DNA of 9,000 bases from VGEM01 sp033764265 (GCA_033764265.1 JANRJB010000447.1:1-9000), one strand, 5' to 3'; counted from the stretch's first letter, positions 1 to 5,523 are shown. Translations and numbers: made by a program. Notes: generated by a model from the letters alone, not told the origin.

Positions 1-1425
1 GAGCATGCGGGTGAGCAGCTCGACATCCTCGGCGAAGCCGGTGTCGGCCTTGCACAGCTCCTCGATCTTGCGCACCGCGTGCATCACGGTGGTGTGGTCG
101 CGCCCGCCGAAGGCGCGGCCGATTTCCGGCAGCGAGCGCGAAGTCAGGTGCTTGGCCAGATACATGGCCACCTGGCGCGGGCGGGCGACCGCGCGGGCGC
201 GGCGGGCCGAACTCATGTCGGATATGCGGATCTTGTAGTGCTCGGCCACCCGCTTCTGGATTTCCTCCATGGTCAGGCGGCGGTCATGCGCGCGCAGGAG
301 GTCGTGCAGCAGGTCCTGGGCGGTCTCGAGCGTGATGTCGCCGCCGACCAGCTGGGTGTGAGCCACCAGGCGGGTGAGCGCGCCTTCCAGCTCGCGCACG
401 TTGGCGGTGATCTTGTGGGCGAGGAACTCGCGCACCTTCTGGGGCACGGCGGCGTTCAACTGCTCGGCCTTGGCGTCGAGGATGCCCAGGCGCAGTTCGA
501 ACGTGGTCGGGTGCAGGTCCGCCACCAGCCCGGAGGCCAGCCGCGAGCGCAGCCGGTCGCCGATTTCCTCGAGATTCGAAGGCGACTTGTCGGCCGACAG
601 CACGATCTGGCGGCCCTGGTCGACCAGGGCATTGAAGGTGTGGAAAAACTCTTCCTGCGTGGAGTCCTTGCCCGAGATGAACTGCACGTCGTCGATCATC
701 AGCACGTCGACCGAGCGGAAGTGCTCCTTGAACGAGACCGTGTCCTGGTTCCTCAGCGCGCGGACGAAGCTGTACATGAACTTTTCCGCCGACATGTAGA
801 TCACGCGGCGATGCGGCCGGCTGGTGCGGATTTCCCAGGCAATCGCGTGCATCAGGTGGGTTTTGCCCAGCCCGACGCCGCCATACAGAAACAGCGGGTT
901 GAAACTGACCGCGTCCAGCTCGGCGACGCGCTTGGCGGCGGCATAGGCGAACTCGTTGGGCTTGCCGACCACGAAATTGGCGAAGGTGTAGCGGGGATCG
1001 AGCGGCGCGGAGAATTCCGAACTTTCGGCCGGAACGCCGGGGATCGGCGGGCGCGGCACGGCGGCCAGACGGACGCTGTCGGCGGGGCGGACGGCATCGG
1101 CGAAGCGGCCCGCGATGGCGTCCGGACGCCCAGTGCCGGCGTCGGGCTTGCCCGCCGGACGGTCGGCCACGCGCACGCTGACGCGGCGCACCGTCGGGTC
1201 TTCGCTGGCCCACAAGAGCCGAATCCGTTCCGCGTAGTGGGTCAGAATCCAGTCGCGCATGAAGCGCGTCGGCACCGTCAACTCGACCTCGCCATTGCGG
1301 ACGCCGTCGAGCGCGATCGGCTTGACCCAGCTTTTGAAGGCCGAGTCACCGAATTCCTTCTTCAAACGCGTCTTGATGCGGTCCCACTGCGGATGGACGA
1401 CCGCGTCGTGATCCCCACGCTTCAC
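1..1425 (-). CDS. dnaA: Chromosomal replication initiator protein DnaA (3' end cut by window edge)
   Basis: AAA+ initiator that binds DnaA boxes at the origin, melts the DNA and loads the DnaB helicase; it acts on the chromosome in the cytoplasm. The 475 visible residues show all four domains. Domain I is near residues 13-75 (QWDRIKTRLKKEFG). A proline-rich linker follows to about residue 135. The AAA+ core has Walker A GGVGLGKTH (182-190), Walker B MIDDVQF (243-249), box VII SRLASGL and sensor II NVRELEGAL (342-350). The DNA-binding domain IV carries the signature GRDHTTVMHAVRKI (441-454). The reading frame is still open at base 1, at a point where DnaA proteins normally end, so probably only a few residues are missing. 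The start is GTG at 1423-1425. It is the only usual start codon between the upstream in-frame stop (TAA, 1474-1476) and the conserved QWDRIK, and an AGGGG lies 10 nt before it. Confidence 0.97.
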   Translation of the reverse strand, partial: MKRGDHDAVVHPQWDRIKTRLKKEFGDSAFKSWVKPIALDGVRNGEVELTVPTRFMRDWILTHYAERIRLLWASEDPTVRRVSVRVADRPAGKPDAGTGRPDAIAGRFADAVRPADSVRLAAVPRPPIPGVPAESSEFSAPLDPRYTFANFVVGKPNEFAYAAAKRVAELDAVSFNPLFLYGGVGLGKTHLMHAIAWEIRTSRPHRRVIYMSAEKFMYSFVRALRNQDTVSFKEHFRSVDVLMIDDVQFISGKDSTQEEFFHTFNALVDQGRQIVLSADKSPSNLEEIGDRLRSRLASGLVADLHPTTFELRLGILDAKAEQLNAAVPQKVREFLAHKITANVRELEGALTRLVAHTQLVGGDITLETAQDLLHDLLRAHDRRLTMEEIQKRVAEHYKIRISDMSSARRARAVARPRQVAMYLAKHLTSRSLPEIGRAFGGRDHTTVMHAVRKIEELCKADTGFAEDVELLTRML

Positions 1426-1449
1426 GCCGACTTTACCCCTCGGACCCCT

Positions 1450-1473
1450 GGCGCCCCGAAAAACCGGGGCCCC
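1450..1473 (-). promoter_or_regulatory. GC-rich hairpin in the dnaA leader
   Basis: On the coding strand GCCCCG and CGGGGC form a 6-bp stem around the loop GTTTTT. After one mismatch, two further G-C pairs extend it. It ends about 25 nt before the dnaA GTG start and about 10 nt before the AGGGG ribosome binding site. It is too close to the start to be a terminator for an upstream transcript. It could modulate translation or mRNA stability of dnaA. The pairing is read directly; the role is inference. Confidence 0.35.
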
Positions 1474-1758
1474 TTATCGACCACTCAACTGGCGGCCCCT
1501 GACGGACCGAACGCACGCGACCTAAACGATTTGCCTGACAACTAATAACTTCGTCGGCTTGCCCCCCGGCCCCCACCGACGTTTTCATCATTCATGTCTC
1601 TCATCATGACCTCGACCCGTTCTCGCTCGATCTGTTGACTCTCGATCCTCGCCGCGACGTGAGGTCCGCAAGGAACTCGGACTGTAGCGAGGAGGTGGTC
1701 CGGTGTTGAGTCGGTTTCGAAGCTCCACCCGCGCGGTGGCTGATCGCGTGTTCCGCGC

Positions 1759-1790
1759 CAGCAACGTGCGTCGCACGCGCGACGTTGCTG
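1759..1790. repeat. Strong inverted repeat upstream of dnaA
   Basis: CAGCAACGT (1759-1767) and ACGTTGCTG (1782-1790) are perfect 9-bp inverted repeats. An alternative fold pairs CAGCAA with TTGCTG and CGTCGC (1769-1774) with GCGACG (1779-1784). That gives 12 bp with a four-base bulge and an ACGC tetraloop. There is no T tract on either side, so it is not a typical intrinsic terminator. It lies about 335 bp upstream of the dnaA start and could be a leader structure or a protein-binding site. Confidence 0.5.
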
Positions 1791-1803
1791 ACGAGAGCGC
1801 TGG

Positions 1804-1831
1804 AATTTAGCCGCGCGCCTCCGCGCGACAA
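1804..1831 (-). promoter_or_regulatory. Weak candidate dnaA promoter
   Basis: On the minus strand TTGTCG (1826-1831) is followed after 16 nt by TAAATT (1804-1809), a modest match to a sigma-70 promoter pointing at dnaA. If used, transcription would start near 1797 and the 12-bp hairpin at 1759-1790 would be almost at the 5' end of a leader of about 370 nt. Other placements are possible, because no strong promoter is visible in this region. Confidence 0.2.
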
Positions 1832-2031
1832 GCGCAAAGTTCGCTTGACACTGTTGTGACGATTTGCAGCACGCGCAACTGCGTCGTTCGATTTCGAATC
1901 GTCGCAAGACCGCGATTTGATCTTGTTGATTTGCAACAGGTTCGTCGCATCGACGGATTTTCCGATGTGACTCGGCGCGTGACTCGGGACACGGCCCGTT
2001 GCGTTGCACACCGCCGCCGCGCGACACAACC

Positions 2032-2055
2032 CGGCGCGCGGCAGCGGCGCGCGGC
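2032..2055. repeat. Short tandem direct repeat, CGCG-rich
   Basis: The 11-mer CGGCGCGCGGC occurs at 2032-2042 and again at 2045-2055, giving a 13-bp period. The second copy overlaps a 7-bp GC-only inverted repeat, GCGCGCG (2047-2053) with CGCGCGC (2059-2065). It lies about 100 bp downstream of the rpsT stop. The surrounding bases are unusually rich in CGCG, so part of this may be low-complexity sequence and not a functional site. Confidence 0.4.
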
Positions 2056-2154
2056 GATCGCGCGCGACTCCGCAACGCGCGCCCGCGGCAATGCCATCAC
2101 GCGCCGGCCGACCGCGCGGACGCGTTCGGCGGCGATGTATTCAGGCGATGGGGG

Positions 2155-2421
2155 TTAGGCGGAGAGCTTTTTGATGCGGCTCGCCAGGCGCGACAGTTTG
2201 CGCGCGGCGGTCTTCTTGTGCAGCACGCCCTTGGCCGCGCCGCGCATGACTTCAGGCATGGCGGCCTTGAGCGCTTCCGCGGCCTTGGCGCGATCACCGG
2301 CGGCGATCGCGGTTTCGACGGCCTTCACGTTGGCGCGCACCAAGCCGAGCCGGGCGTGATTGATGGTCTTGCGGCGGGCGTTGCGGCGGATGCGCTTCTT
2401 CGCGGACTTATGCTGAGCCAT
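2155..2421 (-). CDS. rpsT: Small ribosomal subunit protein S20
   Basis: Primary-binding protein of the 30S subunit that contacts 16S rRNA. The 88-residue product has the usual S20 length and layout: the N-terminal MAQHKSAKKRIRRNARRK, a basic helix that inserts into rRNA, then a three-helix body (for example AAAGDRAKAAEALKAAMPEV and HKKTAARKLSRLASRI) and a lysine-rich end. The ATG at 2419-2421 starts exactly at the conserved MAxHKSAKKR. Only a weak purine stretch, GGA about 10 nt upstream, serves as a possible ribosome binding site. A good promoter lies 75-100 bp upstream. The gene is alone in its transcription unit: a repeat region separates it from the gene upstream and a long spacer from dnaA. 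No T-tract terminator is visible after the stop. Confidence 0.97.
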   Translation of the reverse strand: MAQHKSAKKRIRRNARRKTINHARLGLVRANVKAVETAIAAGDRAKAAEALKAAMPEVMRGAAKGVLHKKTAARKLSRLASRIKKLSA

Positions 2422-2460
2422 GACGGATTCCGAGGTGGAACAGGAACTGAGGGCCGGACC

Positions 2461-2480
2461 CCATGGGCCGAAAGCCCTGG
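2461..2480 (-). promoter_or_regulatory. Leader hairpin of rpsT
   Basis: In the inferred rpsT leader, CCA-GGGC pairs with GCCC-TGG around a five-base loop, with one bulged A (bulge at 2464). It sits between the promoter and the start codon, 40 nt upstream of the ATG. In E. coli, S20 represses translation of its own mRNA, so a leader structure could take part in similar feedback. Nothing in the sequence proves this. Confidence 0.3.
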
Positions 2481-2495
2481 CCGGAGCGAGGGCGC

Positions 2496-2524
2496 CTTAT
2501 AGGTGAGCCATTCCGGGGCGTCAA
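2496..2524 (-). promoter_or_regulatory. Sigma-70 type promoter of rpsT
   Basis: On the minus strand the -35 box TTGACG (2519-2524) and the -10 box TATAAG (2496-2501) are separated by exactly 17 nt. This is the best promoter match in the window. The predicted start near 2489 gives a leader of about 68 nt before the rpsT ATG. Confidence 0.65.
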
Positions 2525-2582
2525 CAGCGCCCGGCCGCGGGATTCGCGGAGTCGGCGCCCACCTTGGGAACCCTGGCCGGCG

Positions 2583-2658
2583 CTAGTGGTCCGATTCCAA
2601 CATTCGCATCCCGGTTCAGGGCGCAATCCTGCGAATGTTGGACTCAAAGGACCACTAG
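2583..2658. repeat. Palindromic repeat A (76 bp, CTAG at both ends)
   Basis: Long imperfect palindrome. CTAGTGGTCC (2583-2592) pairs with GGACCACTAG (2649-2658). After an unpaired AAA (2646-2648), two pairs and one mismatch, 13 more bases pair: 2596-2608 (core CCAACATTCGCA) with 2630-2642. The loop is 2609-2629. About 25 base pairs form in total. It is homologous to repeat B next door. It lies upstream of the rpsT promoter and downstream of the enoyl-CoA hydratase, where it could act as a MITE-like mobile hairpin or a transcript-end stabiliser. No transposase is present in the window. Confidence 0.85.
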
Positions 2659-2670
2659 AAATGTATGATT

Positions 2671-2749
2671 CGAGTGGAGCTTTGGATTTGACATTCGCTT
2701 CTCGGTTTCGCTGCAAAGGGGGATGCGAATGTCACATCCGCTCCACTAG
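2671..2749. repeat. Palindromic repeat B (79 bp), related to A and inverted
   Basis: AGTGGAGC (2673-2680) pairs with GCTCCACT (2740-2747). After an unpaired TTT (2681-2683), GGAT (2684-2687) pairs with ATCC (2736-2739). One mismatch follows, then TGACATTCGC (2689-2698) pairs with GCGAATGTCA (2725-2734). That is 22 pairs. The right end keeps CTAG (2746-2749), while the left end reads CGAG. The TTT bulge is on the opposite arm from the AAA bulge of repeat A, so the two copies lie in opposite orientation. It begins 12 bp after repeat A and ends 12 bp from the enoyl-CoA hydratase stop codon, so it would be in the 3' end of that transcript. Confidence 0.85.
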
Positions 2750-2761
2750 CGGTAGGGCCGG

Positions 2762-3538
2762 TCAGCGGTGCTTGAACGAGGGCTGGCGTTTCTCGACGAA
2801 GGCGGCCATGCCTTCCTTCTGATCCTCGAGCGCGAAGGTGGCATGGAACATGCGGCGCTCGAATCGGATGCCTTCGGCCAGCGTGGTCTCGAAGGCACGA
2901 TTGACGGCTTCCTTGGCCATCAGCACCGAAGGCAGCGACAGCGAGCCGATGCGTTCGGCCGCCTTGAGCGCCTCGTCCAACAACTTGTCGGCCGGCACGA
3001 CCCGGCTGACCAGCCCCGCCCGTTCGGCTTCGGCGGCGTCCATCTGCCGCCCGGTCAGCACCATGTCCATCGCCTTGGCCTTGCCGACGGCGCGCGCCAG
3101 GCGCTGGGTGCCGCCGGCGCCGGGAATGATACCGAGCGTGATCTCGGGCTGGCCGAAGCGGGCGGTTTCGGCCGCGATGATGAAGTCGCACATCATCGCC
3201 ACTTCGCAGCCGCCGCCCAGCGCGTAACCGGCCACCGCGGCGATAATCGGCTTGCGGCAGGTGGTAATGCGTTCCCAGCCCTTGGTGATGAATTCGCCGA
3301 CATAGGCATCGACGAAGGTTTTGCTGGCCATTTCCTTGATGTCGGCGCCGGCGGCGAACGCCTTGTCGCTCCCGGTCAACACAACGGCGCGCACACTGGC
3401 GTCGTTCTCGAACGCGTCGAGCGCGTCGCCCAGGTCCTTGATCAACGGCGAGGACAAGGCGTTCAACGCCTTGGGCCGATTGAGCGTGATCAGCCCGACG
3501 GGGCCGCGCGTCTCGACCAGAATGTTCTCATAAGCCAT
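2762..3538 (-). CDS. Enoyl-CoA hydratase (crotonase family)
   Basis: Adds water to trans-2-enoyl-CoA to give 3-hydroxyacyl-CoA, the second step of fatty acid beta-oxidation and of related acyl-CoA breakdown routes. The 258-residue protein is a full-length single-domain crotonase. Oxyanion-hole residues are expected at A66 (in FAAGADIKEM) and G109 (in ALGGGCEVAM). Both catalytic glutamates of the hydratase class are present, E112 (GGCEVAM) and E132 (GQPEITLGIIPG). This supports a true hydratase over an isomerase or an inactive paralogue. The C-terminal helix AAFVEKRQPSFKHR is typical. The ATG at 3536-3538 has GGAG 6 nt upstream (3545-3548). The gene follows mutM by 118 bp on the same strand. 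The natural chain length or pathway cannot be read from the sequence. Confidence 0.93.
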   Translation of the reverse strand: MAYENILVETRGPVGLITLNRPKALNALSSPLIKDLGDALDAFENDASVRAVVLTGSDKAFAAGADIKEMASKTFVDAYVGEFITKGWERITTCRKPIIAAVAGYALGGGCEVAMMCDFIIAAETARFGQPEITLGIIPGAGGTQRLARAVGKAKAMDMVLTGRQMDAAEAERAGLVSRVVPADKLLDEALKAAERIGSLSLPSVLMAKEAVNRAFETTLAEGIRFERRMFHATFALEDQKEGMAAFVEKRQPSFKHR

Positions 3539-3580
3539 TGGCGACTCCGCCGAAAAAAGCCCTGTGCAAAAGTGGCGCGC

Positions 3581-3610
3581 GGTCTACACCCCCAATGGCA
3601 GTGGCGTCAA
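3581..3610 (-). promoter_or_regulatory. Possible promoter of the enoyl-CoA hydratase gene
   Basis: On the minus strand TTGACG (3605-3610) and TAGACC (3581-3586) are 18 nt apart, between the mutM stop and the hydratase start. The -35 box is good and the -10 box is poor. The 118-bp gap to mutM makes a separate promoter plausible. Confidence 0.3.
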
Positions 3611-3656
3611 ACGAAACTGCTGCGATGCACCATTGCGAGTCCGGGATTGAACCGGT

Positions 3657-4496
3657 TCAGGTCTGGCAGCGGGGACAGAAAAACGTCGAGCGGCCGCCCT
3701 GAACGATGCGCTTGATCAGCACCGGCGTCGGCGCCTGACCATGCACCGGACACGGCTGTCCGGCCCGATCGTAAACCCGCCATTGGTGCTGGAAATAGCC
3801 GAGTTCGCCCGATGGTTGGACATGGTCGCGCAGACTCGACCCGCCGACGGCAATTGCCTCGCGCAGGACCTGCCGGATTGCCGGCACGAGTTTTTCCGCC
3901 CGCGCGCGGTTGACGGTGCCGCTTTTCCGTCGCGGCGAGAGGCCGGCGCGATACAGCGCTTCGGACACGTAAATGTTGCCGAGACCAGCGACGATCCGTT
4001 GATCGAGCAACGCGGCCTTGAGCGATGTGGTGCGGCCTTTCAGCGCGGCGGCCAAGCCAGCCGGCGTGAACGCGGCCGACAACGGATCGGGCCCCAGCGC
4101 CCTGAATAGTTTGTGCGACTCAAGTTCCTCGGCGCGCGCCAGTGTCATCAGCCCGAAGCGGCGCGGATCGTTGAAGCGGATTTCGGTGCCGTCGTCGGTG
4201 ACCAAGACGACATGATCATGCGCCCCCAGCGGCGCGTTGCGCCGCGCGGCGACCGCCATCCGCCCCGACATGCCGAGATGAGCGATGACGACCTGCCCGT
4301 CGTCGAGGTCCATGAGGATGTACTTGGCGCGGCGGTAGACGCGGACGACGCGCCGACCGGTCAGCGCGGCGGCCAGGTTCTTCGGGAAGGGGATACGCAG
4401 GTCGGGTCGGCGCACCGCGACGCGCACCAGCCGGCGGCCCTCCAACAGGCCGGCCAGGCCGCGGCAGACGGTTTCGACCTCGGGCAATTCGGGCAT
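3657..4496 (-). CDS. mutM: Formamidopyrimidine-DNA glycosylase (Fpg/MutM)
   Basis: Base-excision repair enzyme that removes 8-oxoguanine and Fapy lesions and cuts the abasic site by beta,delta-elimination. The 279-residue product starts with MPELPEVET; after Met removal Pro2 is the Schiff-base nucleophile and Glu3 assists. K58 (RAKYILMDL), HLGMSGRM (73-80), NDPRRFG (109-115) and GLGNIYVSEALY (171-182) match the family. The C-terminal zinc finger reads C249-x2-H252 then C274-x2-C277, so the usual second cysteine is His here. The conserved GGRSTF precedes the last Cys pair. The frame extends upstream to an ATG at 4601, but Pro2 must follow the initiator, so the start is 4494-4496. No clear ribosome binding site is seen. 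It is divergent from ubiE, with 98 bp between the starts. Confidence 0.97.
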   Translation of the reverse strand: MPELPEVETVCRGLAGLLEGRRLVRVAVRRPDLRIPFPKNLAAALTGRRVVRVYRRAKYILMDLDDGQVVIAHLGMSGRMAVAARRNAPLGAHDHVVLVTDDGTEIRFNDPRRFGLMTLARAEELESHKLFRALGPDPLSAAFTPAGLAAALKGRTTSLKAALLDQRIVAGLGNIYVSEALYRAGLSPRRKSGTVNRARAEKLVPAIRQVLREAIAVGGSSLRDHVQPSGELGYFQHQWRVYDRAGQPCPVHGQAPTPVLIKRIVQGGRSTFFCPRCQT

Positions 4497-4594
4497 GGCG
4501 CTGTCTGTAGCGCGCCCGATGGCGCCTGTCATGTGCCCGCGGGATGGCGGCCGCCCGCATGGCCTTTGGCCAGCCAGCCCAGTATCCTGCCGCC

Positions 4595-5386
4595 ATGACA
4601 CGGACCCCTGCCAAACGTCGCGCCGGCGCGGCGCACACCGATCATGCCAGTGTCGATTTCGGCTTCCGCCAGGTACCCGAAACCGAGAAGGCGTCGATGG
4701 TGCGCGCGGTCTTCGACGCGGTCGCTCCGCGCTACGACCTGATGAACGACCTGATGAGCGCCGGCGTGCACCGGCTGTGGAAAGCCGCGCTGATCGACTG
4801 GCTGGACCCCCGGCCCGGCGAGACGTTCCTGGACGTGGCCGGCGGCACCGGCGACATCGCCGAGCGCATTCGTGCGCGAACCGGCGACGCTGTCCCGCCG
4901 GTGGTGGTGTGCGACATCAACGCCGAGATGCTGCGCGCCGGGCGCGACCGGGCGCTCGACCGCGGCCGCGTCGCCGGATTGGCCTGGACATGCGGGGATG
5001 CCGAGGCGTTGCCGTTCCCCGACATGAGCTTCGACGCTTATACGATCGCCTTCGGCCTGCGCAACGTCACGCACATCGACCGGGCTTTGGCCGAGGCGCG
5101 CCGCGTGTTGAAACCGGGCGGGCGCTTTGCCTGTCTAGAGTTCAGCCGGGTGGTCGTGCCGGGCCTGGACACGCTGTATGACGCCTATTCGTTCACGGTG
5201 CTGCCGCGCCTTGGCCAGTGGGTCGCCGGCGATCGCGCGGCCTATCAATACCTGGCCGAGAGCATCCGCCGATTTCCCGACCAGGGGGCGCTTCTGAAGA
5301 AGATGGCGGCCGCCGGATTCGCGCAGACGGCCTGCCGCAACCTCAGCGCCGGCGTCGCCGCGCTGCATACCGGCTGGCGCGTGTGA
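4595..5386 (+). CDS. ubiE: Ubiquinone/menaquinone biosynthesis C-methyltransferase UbiE
   Basis: SAM-dependent methyltransferase that methylates the quinone ring carbon of the demethylated benzoquinol intermediate (DDMQH2) in ubiquinone synthesis; in menaquinone makers it methylates demethylmenaquinol. Taken from the ATG at 4595, the protein has 263 residues. Motif I LDVAGGTGD is at 79-87, and the acidic SAM-ribose region CDINAEML at 106-113. UbiE family signatures are YDLMNDLMSAGVHRLWK near residue 47, GLRNVTH (154-160), YQYLAESIRRFPDQ (217-230) and the C-terminal HTGWRV. In-frame ATGs at 4544 and 4559 would add alanine-rich residues not typical of the family. No start has a clear Shine-Dalgarno sequence; a TATCCT 6 nt before the chosen ATG raises the possibility of a leaderless transcript. 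It is followed by ubiB in the same pathway. Confidence 0.95.
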   Translation: MTRTPAKRRAGAAHTDHASVDFGFRQVPETEKASMVRAVFDAVAPRYDLMNDLMSAGVHRLWKAALIDWLDPRPGETFLDVAGGTGDIAERIRARTGDAVPPVVVCDINAEMLRAGRDRALDRGRVAGLAWTCGDAEALPFPDMSFDAYTIAFGLRNVTHIDRALAEARRVLKPGGRFACLEFSRVVVPGLDTLYDAYSFTVLPRLGQWVAGDRAAYQYLAESIRRFPDQGALLKKMAAAGFAQTACRNLSAGVAALHTGWRV

Positions 5387-5420
5387 GTGTTCAAGCTCGG
5401 CCGAAAAAGGTAACAACACC

Positions 5421-5478
5421 CCCTCACCCGCTCACTCCGCTCGCCCCCTCTCCCTCCGGGAGAGGGCGGGGGTGAGGG
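5421..5478. repeat. REP-like palindrome between ubiE and ubiB
   Basis: Nested inverted repeat. Outer arms are CCCTCACCC (5421-5429) and GGGTGAGGG (5470-5478). Inner arms are CCCTCTCCC (5446-5454) and GGGAGAGGG (5458-5466) around a TCC loop. Both stems are perfect 9-bp pairings. I recall this CCCTCACCC/CCCTCTCCC-type palindrome as a common dispersed intergenic element in proteobacterial genomes. It lies 35 bp after the ubiE stop and 46 bp before the ubiB start, so it could stabilise or partly end the ubiE message. Confidence 0.85.
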
Positions 5479-5523
5479 CGGAGACCAAGACGCGTCAGAG
5501 CTTCATCGGTCGAACCTGCTCCC

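Larger units (their letters stand above)
1426..2154. other. Long gene-free region between rpsT and dnaA
   Basis: About 730 bp with no believable gene. Open frames on both strands here give arginine-rich, low-complexity products with no recognisable domain. It should contain the dnaA promoter and leader. Visible structure includes a GC-rich hairpin just upstream of the dnaA ribosome binding site (1450-1473), a 12-bp-stem hairpin (1759-1790), a 13-bp-period direct repeat (2032-2055) and six GANTC sites (starting at 1637, 1708, 1896, 1969, 1981 and 2066). The segment from about 1800 to 1970 is less G+C-rich than its surroundings. I found no site matching the DnaA box consensus TTATCCACA at 8 or 9 positions and no TTAA-N7-TTAA CtrA site, so an origin here is not supported. 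Confidence 0.7.

Noticed and set aside
79..1545. Long plus-strand open frame (488 codons) opposite dnaA
   Set aside because: Product has no recognisable domain and is antisense to a clear DnaA. Long antisense frames are expected in G+C-rich coding DNA.
1845..1850. TTGACA on the plus strand in the dnaA-rpsT spacer
   Set aside because: No -10 box at a suitable distance, and no plus-strand gene lies downstream before 4595.
1542..2075. Possible small protein genes in the dnaA-rpsT spacer, on either strand
   Set aside because: Several overlapping frames give arginine/serine-rich products without domains, good ribosome binding sites or codon bias like the neighbouring genes.
1426..2154. Replication origin next to dnaA
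   Set aside because: I found no close match to TTATCCACA (the best seen, TTATCGACC at 1474-1482, matches 7 of 9), no box cluster and no strongly AT-rich unwinding segment. In many alphaproteobacteria the origin is not next to dnaA.
3630..3659. tRNA T-arm-like sequence (CCGG-TTCAATC-CCGG on the minus strand), possible attachment site or tRNA remnant
   Set aside because: The bases where the rest of a tRNA would lie are mutM coding sequence, there is no CCA-type 3' end in place, and no integrase is present. Best explained as chance.
4497..4601. Upstream extension of mutM to the ATG at 4601
   Set aside because: MutM needs Pro directly after the initiator Met for catalysis, which fixes the start at 4496; the extension also overlaps the ubiE start.
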